This document shows positions 1 to 9,326 of a DNA stretch of 64,000 nt, piece after piece; the first letter of the stretch is position 1; every line of letters begins with the position of its first letter. The translations under genes were made by a program, and so were the position numbers. Below the pieces are notes generated by a model. The model did no database searches, was not told the DNA's origin, and worked only from the letters and a program-made list of their open reading frames with translations. Source of the DNA: an uncultured Holdemanella sp. (GTDB lineage: Bacteria; Bacillota_I; Bacilli_A; Erysipelotrichales; Erysipelotrichaceae); the NCBI RefSeq assembly GCF_934754935.1, contig NZ_CAKVJB010000007.1:6393-70392 (forward strand). The letters are read 5' to 3'.

Positions 1-1
1 A

Positions 2-1141
2 GTAAAGGTATATGACTATCCAACACTTTATACAGCAGGAAGTAAGCGTAACTTAAGAGAATTTGATATTGAAGAATTGTTGTTTAGAAAACCATTAGCT
101 GTCACAAATGAAGCTACGAATGCTTATTATAAAGATAAGGTAATTTTAATTACTGGTGGTGGAGGATCCATTGGATCTGAACTTTGTAGACAACTTGCTA
201 AGATGGAACCACGATTGATTATTATCTTAGATATTTATGAAAATGGTGCTTATGATGTACAACAAGAATTAAAGATTGCCTATGGCAATGATTTAAATCT
301 TCAAATTGAGATTTGTTCAATTACACATAAAAAAGCATTAGAAAAAGTATTTAAGAAATATCATCCTCAAATTGTGATCAATGCAGCTGCACATAAACAC
401 GTTCCTTTAATGGAACATAATTGTGTGGAAGCTATTTATAACAATGTATTTGGAACAAAGAATTTAATTGAACTTTGTGAAAAATATGAAGCACAACGCT
501 TTATGATGGTATCTACTGATAAAGCAGTAAACCCAACCAATGTGATGGGAGCCACAAAGCGTATGTGTGAAATGATGGTTCAATCTGCTAGTACTTATGG
601 AAAAGTAAAATATAGTGCAACTCGTTTTGGAAATGTTTTAGGAAGTGCAGGAAGTGTAATTCCGTTATTTAAAAGACAAATTGCCAAAGGTGGTCCTGTA
701 ACATTAACAGATAAACGAATTATTCGTTATTTTATGACTATTCCAGAAGCTAGTCAATTAGTACTACAATCGGGTGCTATGGCAAACAATGGAGAATTAT
801 TTGTACTTGATATGGGTCAACCAGTAAAGATTTTAGATTTAGCACAAAACATGATTAAACTATCAGGTGCTCATGATATTGAAATTGTAGAAACAGGATT
901 GCGTCCTGGAGAAAAATTATATGAAGAACTATTAATCAATAGTCAAACATTAACAAAAACAGATAACGACTTGATCTTCATTGAAAAGGATACACCATTA
1001 TCTAAAGAAGAAATTGACAAAAAACTTGAAGTATTAAGAAACGCAATTGAATCTGAGGATGACAATGATGCTAGAGAAGCATTAAGAAGTGTTGTACCAA
1101 CATTTAGAAGACCAGAAGAAATAAATAAGCAAGTAGCATAG
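2..1141 (+). CDS. CapD/WbpM-type membrane nucleotide-sugar 4,6-dehydratase (5' end outside window)
   Basis: The reading frame is open from base 2 to the window edge, so the in-frame TTG codons near position 77 are not the start. The missing part should be the N-terminal membrane domain that makes this family about 600 residues long. What is visible is the cytosolic short-chain dehydrogenase domain: a GGGGSIG Rossmann loop, then STDKAVNPTNVMGATK, where Met replaces the usual Tyr (Ser-Met-Lys triad as in WbpM/FlaA1-type C6 dehydratases). The family converts UDP-GlcNAc to a 4-keto-6-deoxy sugar, which fits its place at the head of a polysaccharide operon. The exact product sugar cannot be read from sequence. 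Confidence 0.9.
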   Translation, partial: VKVYDYPTLYTAGSKRNLREFDIEELLFRKPLAVTNEATNAYYKDKVILITGGGGSIGSELCRQLAKMEPRLIIILDIYENGAYDVQQELKIAYGNDLNLQIEICSITHKKALEKVFKKYHPQIVINAAAHKHVPLMEHNCVEAIYNNVFGTKNLIELCEKYEAQRFMMVSTDKAVNPTNVMGATKRMCEMMVQSASTYGKVKYSATRFGNVLGSAGSVIPLFKRQIAKGGPVTLTDKRIIRYFMTIPEASQLVLQSGAMANNGELFVLDMGQPVKILDLAQNMIKLSGAHDIEIVETGLRPGEKLYEELLINSQTLTKTDNDLIFIEKDTPLSKEEIDKKLEVLRNAIESEDDNDAREALRSVVPTFRRPEEINKQVA

Positions 1142-1157
1142 AAGGGAAGTAAAGAAC

Positions 1158-1829
1158 ATGAATTATTTAATAGTAGTAGCACATCCTGATGATGAAGTAC
1201 TAGGAGCGGGGGCTACAATTCATAAATTAATTAAAGAAGGACACAATGTAGCAGTAGCCATTATGGTATCTCAGGCTGCAGCTAGAAAAGATTTATCTTC
1301 AACATTAACTTCTGATGAAGAAGAGGCGTTGAATTTGTTGGGTGTTAATAAAGTATATCATGCAAACTTTCCGAACATTAAGATGAATACTGTTGCACAT
1401 TTGGATTTAGTGCAATTTGTAGAGAAATGTATTGAAGATTTTTCAGCTGATGCGATTATTACACATCATCCTTCAGATACAAATAATGATCATGTTCAAA
1501 CCTCTTATGCTGTACAAGCAGCAAGCAGATTGTTTCAAAGAAGAGAACATCTTCCTCAATTAAAACAACTTCTTTATATGGAAGTACTTTCTAGTACAGA
1601 ATGGTCATTTGATTCTTCGGCAAATCGTTTCATGCCAAATTATTTTGTGGAAGTAGGTAAAGAAGGAGTCGATTTAAAAATCAAAGCATTATCAAAGTAT
1701 AAGGGGGTAATGCGTCCTTATCCACATCCACGTTCAAATGAAGCGCTAGAAGGTTTAGCAGCATATAGAGGTGCTCAATCTGGCTGTAATTATGCAGAAG
1801 CTTTTGAAGTTGTTTTTCAAGTATTTTAA
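1158..1829 (+). CDS. PIG-L/LmbE family N-deacetylase
   Basis: 223 residues beginning with a Rossmann-like strand and the family metal motif AHPDDE (residues about 8-13). A later HHPSDTNNDH segment carries the other zinc-binding histidines. PIG-L enzymes remove N-acetyl groups from GlcNAc-containing substrates. Here it lies 16 nt after the dehydratase, so deacetylation of a nucleotide sugar or glycan intermediate is likely, but the substrate is inferred from context only. The ATG is preceded by GAAGGGAAG. Confidence 0.85.
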   Translation: MNYLIVVAHPDDEVLGAGATIHKLIKEGHNVAVAIMVSQAAARKDLSSTLTSDEEEALNLLGVNKVYHANFPNIKMNTVAHLDLVQFVEKCIEDFSADAIITHHPSDTNNDHVQTSYAVQAASRLFQRREHLPQLKQLLYMEVLSSTEWSFDSSANRFMPNYFVEVGKEGVDLKIKALSKYKGVMRPYPHPRSNEALEGLAAYRGAQSGCNYAEAFEVVFQVF

Positions 1830-1844
1830 TAGGTGGTTGTTTTA

Positions 1845-2957
1845 ATGAAAAAAAGTATTAATATATTAGCAATTGTTGGATTTTGTGGAGCGTGTATTTC
1901 TTTTTATATAGGTGCTGGGTTTGCGACTATGCAAGAAGTCGTTCAATATGAAGCATCATATGGCTCTTTATTTATTGTAGCAATAATTGTTGCTGCCTTA
2001 ATTTATGTATATACAAATTTATCTTTTGCGACAAATGGAAATAGATTAAATTTAAAACGTGGTGGAGACATTTATGGAATTTACTGTGGTGTATTTGGAC
2101 ATAAGTTTGGTAATGTAGCCGCAAAGTTTTTTGATTATTTTTCTGCATTATTTTGTTATATGAGCTTTGTTGTTATGTGTGGAGGAGCCAATTCAACTGT
2201 TTCTCAACAATGGGGTTTACCAATTGGAGTTGGTGCTATTTTATTAACTATTCTAGTAATTTCTACTGTTGTTTTTGGATTAGATGGGATATTGAATTCT
2301 TTAAGTAAAATCGGTCCTATTATTATCATTATGATTTTATTTGTTTCAATCATAACAGCAATTACAGGGTTGCCGGATTTAGCATCTAACATGGCTAGTG
2401 TTGATGCAGGAAATTATACGAATGTAATGAAACAGGTGGGGAATGGAAATCCTATCGCTTCAGGTGCATCATATGGTGGATTTGTAATCTTATGGTTTGC
2501 AGCATTTTTAGCTGAAATTGGAGCTAAAAACAAATTAAAAGATGTAAATATCGGAATGCTGCTATCTACATTTTTTATTTTTGGAGCAGCAAGTGTATGT
2601 TGTATTGCTTTAATTGGCCATATTGATGTTACTGCAGCTTCTGACATTCCAGCTTTAGAACTGGCAAAACAGATTTCTCCAATTGTGGCACAGATTTTTG
2701 CTATTGTTATCTGTGCTGGAATTTATACGTCTGCTGTACCATTGTTATGGACTGGAGTTAGAAAAATTAGTCATGAAGGAACAAAAGAATATAAACTTAT
2801 AACTGTTGTTGCTGGTATTTTAGGTTGTATTATTGCATGCTTTATTCCGTATAAAGGTTTAGTAAATGTATTATATGGACTTAATGGTTATTTAGGGTTT
2901 ATTCTAATTTTCTTTATGATCATTTATGATATTAAGACAAAGATGAGTTCAAAGTAG
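1845..2957 (+). CDS. YkvI-like multi-pass membrane transporter
   Basis: About 370 residues with roughly ten hydrophobic segments and a glycine-rich first helix (GAGFATMQE), like the YkvI family of putative sodium-coupled or APC-fold transporters. The ATG at 1845 is preferred over an in-frame GTG at 1833 because AGGTGG (1831-1836) is correctly spaced for it. It sits between the deacetylase and the initiating sugar transferase. A transporter of this family is not a standard capsule component, so its substrate and its link to the polysaccharide are unknown. Confidence 0.75.
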   Translation: MKKSINILAIVGFCGACISFYIGAGFATMQEVVQYEASYGSLFIVAIIVAALIYVYTNLSFATNGNRLNLKRGGDIYGIYCGVFGHKFGNVAAKFFDYFSALFCYMSFVVMCGGANSTVSQQWGLPIGVGAILLTILVISTVVFGLDGILNSLSKIGPIIIIMILFVSIITAITGLPDLASNMASVDAGNYTNVMKQVGNGNPIASGASYGGFVILWFAAFLAEIGAKNKLKDVNIGMLLSTFFIFGAASVCCIALIGHIDVTAASDIPALELAKQISPIVAQIFAIVICAGIYTSAVPLLWTGVRKISHEGTKEYKLITVVAGILGCIIACFIPYKGLVNVLYGLNGYLGFILIFFMIIYDIKTKMSSK

Positions 2958-2968
2958 GAGTTTGATTA

Positions 2969-3568
2969 ATGTATAGATTGGTTGGTAAAAGAATTATAGA
3001 TACTGTTTTGTCAATTATTGGATTGATTATTTGTTGCATTCCAATGGCAATAATTGCATTATTAATACATTTTGATAGTGAAGGACCTGTTTTATTTAAG
3101 CAAGAGCGTTTAGGTAAAAATCAAAAAGTGTTTACAGTATATAAATTTAGAACAATGTGCAATCATGCTTATGAAATGGGTGGTGTTGCTACTCGTTCAG
3201 ATGATGCAAGAATAACTAAAGTAGGAAATATATTAAGAAGAACAAGTCTAGATGAATTGCCACAAATGTTTAATATAATTAAAGGTGAAATGGCAATTAT
3301 TGGACCTAGACCAATATTACCTATTGAGTTTGAAGAATATAAATCAAATGAAAAGTATGTTCGTAGATATGATGCATTGCCGGGCATGTTTTGTACAGTA
3401 GATATAGACTATCGATCTTCATCAGATCGAGATTTACAATTTACTATGGATGCAGATTACGTTAATAATATGAGTTTATTTTTAGATATAAAAACATTCT
3501 TTAGTATTATTGCTCCTGTTTTAAGTGGTAAAAATGTATATCATGAAGAAGTAGGAAATAAAAAATAA
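2969..3568 (+). CDS. Small initiating sugar-1-phosphate transferase (PglC-like)
   Basis: 199 residues with one N-terminal membrane helix (about 10-33), then the bacterial sugar transferase core: VLFKQERLGKNQKVFTVYKF, RTSLDELPQ and GEMAIIGPRP. The length matches the minimal PglC-type monotopic enzymes rather than the 450-residue WcaJ/CpsE type. It transfers a sugar phosphate onto undecaprenyl phosphate at the inner membrane face and starts repeat-unit assembly. A second, long enzyme of the same reaction class lies at 44710-46077. AGGAG precedes the ATG by 8 nt. Confidence 0.9.
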   Translation: MYRLVGKRIIDTVLSIIGLIICCIPMAIIALLIHFDSEGPVLFKQERLGKNQKVFTVYKFRTMCNHAYEMGGVATRSDDARITKVGNILRRTSLDELPQMFNIIKGEMAIIGPRPILPIEFEEYKSNEKYVRRYDALPGMFCTVDIDYRSSSDRDLQFTMDADYVNNMSLFLDIKTFFSIIAPVLSGKNVYHEEVGNKK

Positions 3569-3583
3569 GAGGAGAGGTATTTT

Positions 3584-4720
3584 ATGTATAATGGACATTT
3601 AGTTATAGTATTTGCGATTGATCATTATAATCCTTTAGGCGTAATTAGAAGTTTAGGAGAAAATGGTATTAATCCTATTTATATTGCTGTTAAACATAGA
3701 GTTGAACTTGGAACAAAGAGTAAGTATGTTGAAAAAGTTCATAGTGTTGATACTATTGAAGAAGGATATAAAGTATTAATCGATAATTATGGTGAAATAT
3801 ATAAAAGTGGAAAGAAACCATTTGTATTATTTTCAGATGATAAAACAACTGGGTATTTTGATTTACATTTAGATGAAGTAAAAGATAAATTTATTACGTA
3901 TAATGCAAACAATACACAGGGAAGAATTATGGAATATATGGATAAAAAGAATATATTAGACCTTGCTGAAAAACATGGTTTAAATGTTCTTAAATCTGTT
4001 GTTGTTAATGTAGGTGAAATTCCAGAAGGTTTGAAATATCCTGTTATTACTAAGGATATTAATCCAAATGCTGGAGGATGGAAATCCGATGTATTTATTT
4101 GTAATAATGAAGATGAGTTAGTTGAAGCGTATAAACATATAACTAGTAATGTTATCTTAATTCAGGAATATGTAGAAAAGAAAACGGAAATTGCATTTGA
4201 AGGATGTACTGTTAATAAGGGAACTAGTACATTATTAGCAATTAAATCAACATATGTATATCCAATTAAAGGTTATTATAGTCCATATATGCGATGCGAA
4301 TCTTTACATGATATGTCAATGAAAAAATCTATTGAAGGAATGTTTGCAGAAATTGGTTTTGAAGGTATTTTTGAGGTTGAATTCTTAGTGGATAAAAATG
4401 ATGTTCCATATTTTTTGGAAATCAATTTTAGAAATTCTACATGGAGTTATGCAGCAACTGCAGCAGGTATGCCTTTACCATACATTTGGGTAAAAAGTAT
4501 GTTAGACAATAACATAAGTGCTGATAACTATAAAGAAGTTCCTGATGGATTTACAGCTATGGTTGAGCCAATTGATTATGGTAAAAGAATGGAATTAGGA
4601 TTATCTACACCTAGTGAATGGTTAGCTGATTTTAAACAGGCAAATTGTTGTTTTTATTATAATGAAAATGATTTAGAACCATTTTATGAAATGGTAAAAA
4701 ACTGGGAAAAGTTAAGCTAA
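3584..4720 (+). CDS. ATP-grasp family ligase in the polysaccharide operon
   Basis: 378 residues with an N-terminal pre-ATP-grasp region and ATP-grasp features: KYPVITKDINPNAGGWKS in the nucleotide lid, ILIQEYVEKKTEIAFEG, and a C-terminal EVEFLVDKNDVPYFLEINFR stretch whose Glu and Asn would bind Mg-ATP. ATP-grasp enzymes join a carboxylate to an amine. In capsule operons they may add amino acids to sugars, but that is inference here. The downstream gene overlaps its stop codon by one base. Strong RBS GAGGAGAGG. Confidence 0.75.
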   Translation: MYNGHLVIVFAIDHYNPLGVIRSLGENGINPIYIAVKHRVELGTKSKYVEKVHSVDTIEEGYKVLIDNYGEIYKSGKKPFVLFSDDKTTGYFDLHLDEVKDKFITYNANNTQGRIMEYMDKKNILDLAEKHGLNVLKSVVVNVGEIPEGLKYPVITKDINPNAGGWKSDVFICNNEDELVEAYKHITSNVILIQEYVEKKTEIAFEGCTVNKGTSTLLAIKSTYVYPIKGYYSPYMRCESLHDMSMKKSIEGMFAEIGFEGIFEVEFLVDKNDVPYFLEINFRNSTWSYAATAAGMPLPYIWVKSMLDNNISADNYKEVPDGFTAMVEPIDYGKRMELGLSTPSEWLADFKQANCCFYYNENDLEPFYEMVKNWEKLS

Positions 4721-5574
4721 TGAATATTTTGATTATTGGTAAAAATAGTTATATTGGTAAAAATTTAAAAGCGTGGTTAAATCAATATCCTGAAAAATAT
4801 GAAACGTCTACGATTTCAGTTAGAGATGATAGATGGAAAAGTTATGATTTTTCAAAATTTGATACAGTTATAAATTGTACAGGTGTTGCACATATTAACA
4901 ATATTCAGGAAGATATGAAAAATCTTTTTTATTCAGTTAATCGAGATCTAGCATACGAATTAGGTAAAAAAGCTAAAATAGATGGTGTATCTCATTTTAT
5001 TCACTTTAGTTCAATGAATGTATATGGTGATTATTGTGATAATGTTTTGAATCGAGATTCTGTAAATCCTACCAGTTTTTATGGTGATAGTAAATTACAA
5101 GGAGATTTAGAATTAGAAAAATTAAGTGATGATTTATTTATAGTCTCACATATTAGACCACCTTTTGTGTATGGAAAAAAATGTAGTGGTAATTTTAATA
5201 CAATTAGTAAAATTGCACACTTAACTCCAATATTCCCAAACTATAAAAACAAGAAGAGTATGATATATATTGATAATTTGTGTGAGTTTATACGTCTTAT
5301 TATTGATGATAAATTAGGGGGGGTGTTTACTCCACAAAATAAAGAGTTAGTTTCAACAACTGATTTAGTTGCTGAAATTGCAGAAAATAATAATAAAAAG
5401 ATTGTATTCACTAAATTGTTTAATTGGATTTTAAAACTTGGTAATAAAAAAATTAAAATAATAAGACGTGCATTTGCAAATGATTGTTATGATTTATCTT
5501 TGTCTGATTATTTTGATTTTAAATATTGTATAGTTGATTTTAAAGAATCGATTAGAAGAATAGAAATTGAATAG
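4720..5574 (+). CDS. NAD-dependent epimerase/dehydratase (extended SDR)
   Basis: 284 residues beginning with a GKNSYIGKNL nucleotide-binding loop. It has the SDR serine in HFSSMNVYGD and the catalytic pair in SFYGDSKLQG (Tyr-x-x-x-Lys). A HIRPPFVYG segment follows, as in dTDP/UDP-sugar epimerases and reductases. It is shorter than most 4-epimerases (about 330 residues). Translation probably couples to the ATP-grasp gene through the TAATG overlap. The precise sugar is unknown. Confidence 0.8.
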   Translation: MNILIIGKNSYIGKNLKAWLNQYPEKYETSTISVRDDRWKSYDFSKFDTVINCTGVAHINNIQEDMKNLFYSVNRDLAYELGKKAKIDGVSHFIHFSSMNVYGDYCDNVLNRDSVNPTSFYGDSKLQGDLELEKLSDDLFIVSHIRPPFVYGKKCSGNFNTISKIAHLTPIFPNYKNKKSMIYIDNLCEFIRLIIDDKLGGVFTPQNKELVSTTDLVAEIAENNNKKIVFTKLFNWILKLGNKKIKIIRRAFANDCYDLSLSDYFDFKYCIVDFKESIRRIEIE

Positions 5575-5587
5575 AGAGGAAATTAAT

Positions 5588-6742
5588 ATGAATCAACCAA
5601 TTAGAGTGTTAAATATTGTTGGGGAGATGAGCCCTGGTGGAATAGAAACACTAATAATGAATATATACAGAAATATAGATAGAACTAAAGTACAATTTGA
5701 TTTTTTGCAACATGAACCAAGTTACGAAGGTTCTTTTAATGACGAAATTGAAAGTATGGGTGGAAGAATATATAAGATGCCTGTATTGAAAACATTAACG
5801 AAAACGTATTATTGGAAATTGTTTGAGTATCAAAGAGAATTAAAAAAGTTTTTCACTGAACATCCCGAATATCATATAATACATGGACACATGACTAATA
5901 CAGCAGCTATTTACATGCCTATTGCAAAAAAATATGGCAACGTAAGTTGTTTTATAGCACACAGTCATTTAACTCAATCAAGACCTGGTTTGTCGGGAAA
6001 GATTACTGATATTTTGCATAAACCAATACCAAAATTTGCTACAGATTATTTTGCTTGTTCTGAGATGGCAGCTAAATGGATATTTCCAGAAGATGCTATA
6101 AAAAGCGGTAAAGTTAAAATAATAAAAAATGGTGTAGATCCTAAAAAATTTTATTTTGATTACAATAAAAGTATAGAAATTAAAAAAAAATTTGGATTAG
6201 AAAATAAAATAGTAATCGGAAATGTAGCACGATTTAAAACAGAAAAAAATCATACTTTTCAAATTGACATCATGAAAGAAATTGTAAAAATCAGATCTGA
6301 TATTGTACTTATGCTTGTAGGAGATGGAGAGTTACGACAGCAAATAGAAAAAAAAGTTAAACTACTTCATCTTGAAAATAATGTTATTTTTTTAGGTGTC
6401 CGATCAGATGTACCTGACTTAATGCAAGCTATGGATTTATTTTTACTTCCATCTTTGTATGAAGGTTTGCCTGTTGTTGGTGTTGAAGCTCAGGCCGCAG
6501 GACTTCCTGTTATAACTTCAACTGGAGTAACTACGGAAACCGATATAACTGGTAATGTAGATTTTTTAGATTTAGATTTAGGTGCTGCTTATTGGGCACG
6601 AAAAATTTTACAAAAAATAGAAGTATTTAATAGACATGACATGTATGAATATATCCATAATAATGGTTATGATATTGTAGAGACTGCAAAGTGGCTTCAA
6701 GATTTTTATATTAGGAAACACTTTTCAAGTAAGGATGATTAA
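5588..6742 (+). CDS. Glycosyltransferase family 4 (EpsF-like)
   Basis: 384 residues with the GT-B architecture. The N-terminal domain has the acceptor motif GEMSPGGIETLI. The C-terminal nucleotide-sugar domain carries IIKNGVDPKKF, GNVARFKTEKNH and LPSLYEGLPVVGVEAQAAGLPVI, the E-x7-E signature of GT4 retaining enzymes. ATG 5588 has AGAGGA 8 nt upstream; an earlier in-frame TTG at 5567 inside the previous gene has no RBS. It adds a sugar to the lipid-linked repeat unit. Confidence 0.9.
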   Translation: MNQPIRVLNIVGEMSPGGIETLIMNIYRNIDRTKVQFDFLQHEPSYEGSFNDEIESMGGRIYKMPVLKTLTKTYYWKLFEYQRELKKFFTEHPEYHIIHGHMTNTAAIYMPIAKKYGNVSCFIAHSHLTQSRPGLSGKITDILHKPIPKFATDYFACSEMAAKWIFPEDAIKSGKVKIIKNGVDPKKFYFDYNKSIEIKKKFGLENKIVIGNVARFKTEKNHTFQIDIMKEIVKIRSDIVLMLVGDGELRQQIEKKVKLLHLENNVIFLGVRSDVPDLMQAMDLFLLPSLYEGLPVVGVEAQAAGLPVITSTGVTTETDITGNVDFLDLDLGAAYWARKILQKIEVFNRHDMYEYIHNNGYDIVETAKWLQDFYIRKHFSSKDD

Positions 6743-8215
6743 ATGAATAGTTTTATTGTTTCTAGAAAAAATTTGATTTTAATATTATTTGAATTATCTT
6801 TATTATTATGTGCAATTGTTCTTAATAATCCTATTGTATATACTATTTGTTCGTTGATATGTTGGATTGTTAATTTTTTTTATTGCTTATTTAATCTAAA
6901 GAAACATTTTTCCTTATTAGCATTTAATGTAGGATATTTTGTATTTATATTGGGTGGGTATACAACCAGTTTAATTATTAATCACAATTTTGTTTACTTT
7001 GCAAATTCGTATTTTACAAGTTCTGAAGTAGCAATTCTTCATGCTTCGAAATGTGTATTGTTATGTCTAATCCTAGTTAATTGTAGTTATTTTTATCTTA
7101 ATAAGTCAACTATAAGTGATAAAAAGATTTGTAGTATTACATTAAAAGATTCTAATATACCAAGAATGTTAAAGCAAATAATAGTTATGATTCTGATATT
7201 AAGTTATTTTTGTCAATTGCTAGGTGCTTTTGAGACTTATAATCTTGTAAAAAGGGTAACATATTATGCTAGTGATAATTATCTATCTTCTTTACCATCA
7301 GTATTACAATATACGGCTTCATTGTATTATATCGCTTTATTTATGTATTGGGCTTTACTACCAGATAAGAAGAAAACCATATTTTCATTTATAACACTAG
7401 GATTTCTTGAACTAATTATTTTAATGTCCGGAGAAAGAGGAGAACCAATTAGTGCTCTATTTGTGACTGTTTTTTATATTTATTATAGGAATAGACATAA
7501 TATTAATGATATAAAAATAAGTAAAAAAATGCTAATTGTGGGTATTTTACTTATTCCCATATTTATGACCGGTTTAGAAACTTTATCATATTCTAGAGAT
7601 CAAAAAGAATATGATGTATCAATTACTCAAAGTGTAGAAGATTTTTTAGAATCGCAAGGTGGGTCTGTTAAAATAATAGCTAATGCTTATGATTTAGATT
7701 ATGATATAGAAATGTTAGTAAATGGAAAGCGTTCATTTGTTCTAGGGGAACTGAGATATTATCTTAAAAATAATGTTTTTGCACGATTATTTACTGGTAA
7801 AAAAGTAAGACTTAGGAACATTGAAGATGCACAATCCGGGGATAATTTTTTAAGAAGTTATGGATATACATATGCATCTACATCTTATTTAAATGGAGTT
7901 GGCTCTGGTTCTACTTATATAGCAGAAGTATTCTATGATGGAGGATATTTATTATTAGTTATAGTAAATATTGCCATAGGATTATTTTTATGCAGATTTG
8001 ATAATGTACACTCTATTGGTATAATAAAGTTTTCAATCATATTTAATATTTTTAGATATATACCATTATTACCAAGAGGTATGATGTTAGATTGGTTTAC
8101 TAATACTTTTGCTATACAAAACATTTTAGTTTTTTTATTTTTATATATTTTTATCATTAAGGAAGGGAGAAATAATGAGAATTCTATTTATAACAATGGG
8201 GTATCCATCAAATAA
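6743..8215 (+). CDS. Wzy-like O-antigen/capsule repeat-unit polymerase
   Basis: 490 residues with about a dozen hydrophobic helices and one large polar loop near residues 290-370, the pattern of Wzy-type polymerases. Sequence conservation in this family is too low for a motif call, so the assignment rests on topology, on a short arginine-rich MSGERGEP segment and on location among glycosyltransferases and the flippase. It would polymerise undecaprenyl-linked repeat units on the outer membrane face. The next gene starts 41 nt before its stop. Confidence 0.8.
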   Translation: MNSFIVSRKNLILILFELSLLLCAIVLNNPIVYTICSLICWIVNFFYCLFNLKKHFSLLAFNVGYFVFILGGYTTSLIINHNFVYFANSYFTSSEVAILHASKCVLLCLILVNCSYFYLNKSTISDKKICSITLKDSNIPRMLKQIIVMILILSYFCQLLGAFETYNLVKRVTYYASDNYLSSLPSVLQYTASLYYIALFMYWALLPDKKKTIFSFITLGFLELIILMSGERGEPISALFVTVFYIYYRNRHNINDIKISKKMLIVGILLIPIFMTGLETLSYSRDQKEYDVSITQSVEDFLESQGGSVKIIANAYDLDYDIEMLVNGKRSFVLGELRYYLKNNVFARLFTGKKVRLRNIEDAQSGDNFLRSYGYTYASTSYLNGVGSGSTYIAEVFYDGGYLLLVIVNIAIGLFLCRFDNVHSIGIIKFSIIFNIFRYIPLLPRGMMLDWFTNTFAIQNILVFLFLYIFIIKEGRNNENSIYNNGVSIK

Positions 8216-9326
8216 GAATAGAAGTAGATTGGTTTTTTTACAAAGACTGGTTAATGAAATGGTTGATTTAGGACATGAATGTACAGTAATTGCACCAACA
8301 AAAAGATTTCATTTTAATGAGGGATCTACGTGTTATGAAGAAGTACAATCTACCAATAAAAATAATCGAGTACATGTATATTTTCCAAAATATACTTGTT
8401 TATATCTTACTTCTAGATTTAAGAATGACATATTTAGTGATTTTAGTGTTCAAAATTATATTGATTCCGTAAAGAAAGTAATAAATAAGGAGCATATTAA
8501 ATTTGATTGTATATATTCACATTTTGTAGGTACTTCGGCTATAGCTGCTACAACTATTGGAACGTATTATAAAGTTCCTACTTTTGCTGCTGCCGGTGAG
8601 AGTGAATTCAAAGATTTTTATAATTATGATCGCGAAAAGACGATAACAGCATTAAATAAATTGACAGGTATTATCTCAGTATCGACTGAAAACAAAGAAA
8701 TTTTAATAAGTAATAGTGTACTTGATAATTCCAAAATTAAAGTTTTCCCGAACGGAGTAGATACAAACTTTTTTTACCCACGTGATAAGGAAAAATCAAG
8801 AGAAATATTTGGCTTTAATAAAAGCGATTTTATAATTGGTTTTGTTGGACATTTTATTGAAAGAAAAGGACCATTGCGTTTACAAAAATCTGTAACCCAT
8901 TCAGATATTAAAATCGCATATGCTGGTAAAGGTGAACAGGTTCCAGTGGGTAATAATATCATATTTAAAGAGAGTGTTTCTCCCATTAGAATGCCAGATT
9001 TTTTGAGTTCAGTAGATTTGTTTGTTTTACCTACGCAAAATGAAGGTTGCTGTAACTCAATTATCGAGGCACTAGCTTGTGGCGTACCAGTTATTTCTTC
9101 TAATTTAGCATTTAATGATGATATATTAGATGATACATGTTCTTTAAGAGTAGATCCAAATAATATTAATCAAATTAAAAATGCAATCGATACAGTTTTT
9201 TTTGATAAAAATAAATATTTACTTCTAAAGGAAGGGGCTCTAAAAAAAGGGCAAACACTTAGTTTAGAAAATCGTGCAATAAATATTATAAATTGGATGC
9301 AAGAATTAATGGAGGTTAACAATTGA
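8175..9326 (+). CDS. Glycosyltransferase family 4
   Basis: 383-residue GT-B enzyme. The N-terminus MRILFITMGYPSN starts the acceptor domain. The C-terminal domain has VFPNGVDTNFF, GFVGHFIERKGP and LPTQNEGCCNSIIEALACGVPVI with the E-x7-E pair. The start lies inside the end of the polymerase gene, but AAGGAAGGGAG just before the ATG supports it and makes translational coupling likely. Donor and linkage cannot be predicted. Confidence 0.9.
   Translation: MRILFITMGYPSNKNRSRLVFLQRLVNEMVDLGHECTVIAPTKRFHFNEGSTCYEEVQSTNKNNRVHVYFPKYTCLYLTSRFKNDIFSDFSVQNYIDSVKKVINKEHIKFDCIYSHFVGTSAIAATTIGTYYKVPTFAAAGESEFKDFYNYDREKTITALNKLTGIISVSTENKEILISNSVLDNSKIKVFPNGVDTNFFYPRDKEKSREIFGFNKSDFIIGFVGHFIERKGPLRLQKSVTHSDIKIAYAGKGEQVPVGNNIIFKESVSPIRMPDFLSSVDLFVLPTQNEGCCNSIIEALACGVPVISSNLAFNDDILDDTCSLRVDPNNINQIKNAIDTVFFDKNKYLLLKEGALKKGQTLSLENRAINIINWMQELMEVNN

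Noticed and set aside
77..79. TTG as start of the first gene
   Set aside because: The frame is open to the window edge and the upstream codons (REFDIEELLFRKP) read like the linker of CapD-type proteins, so the gene is truncated by the window.
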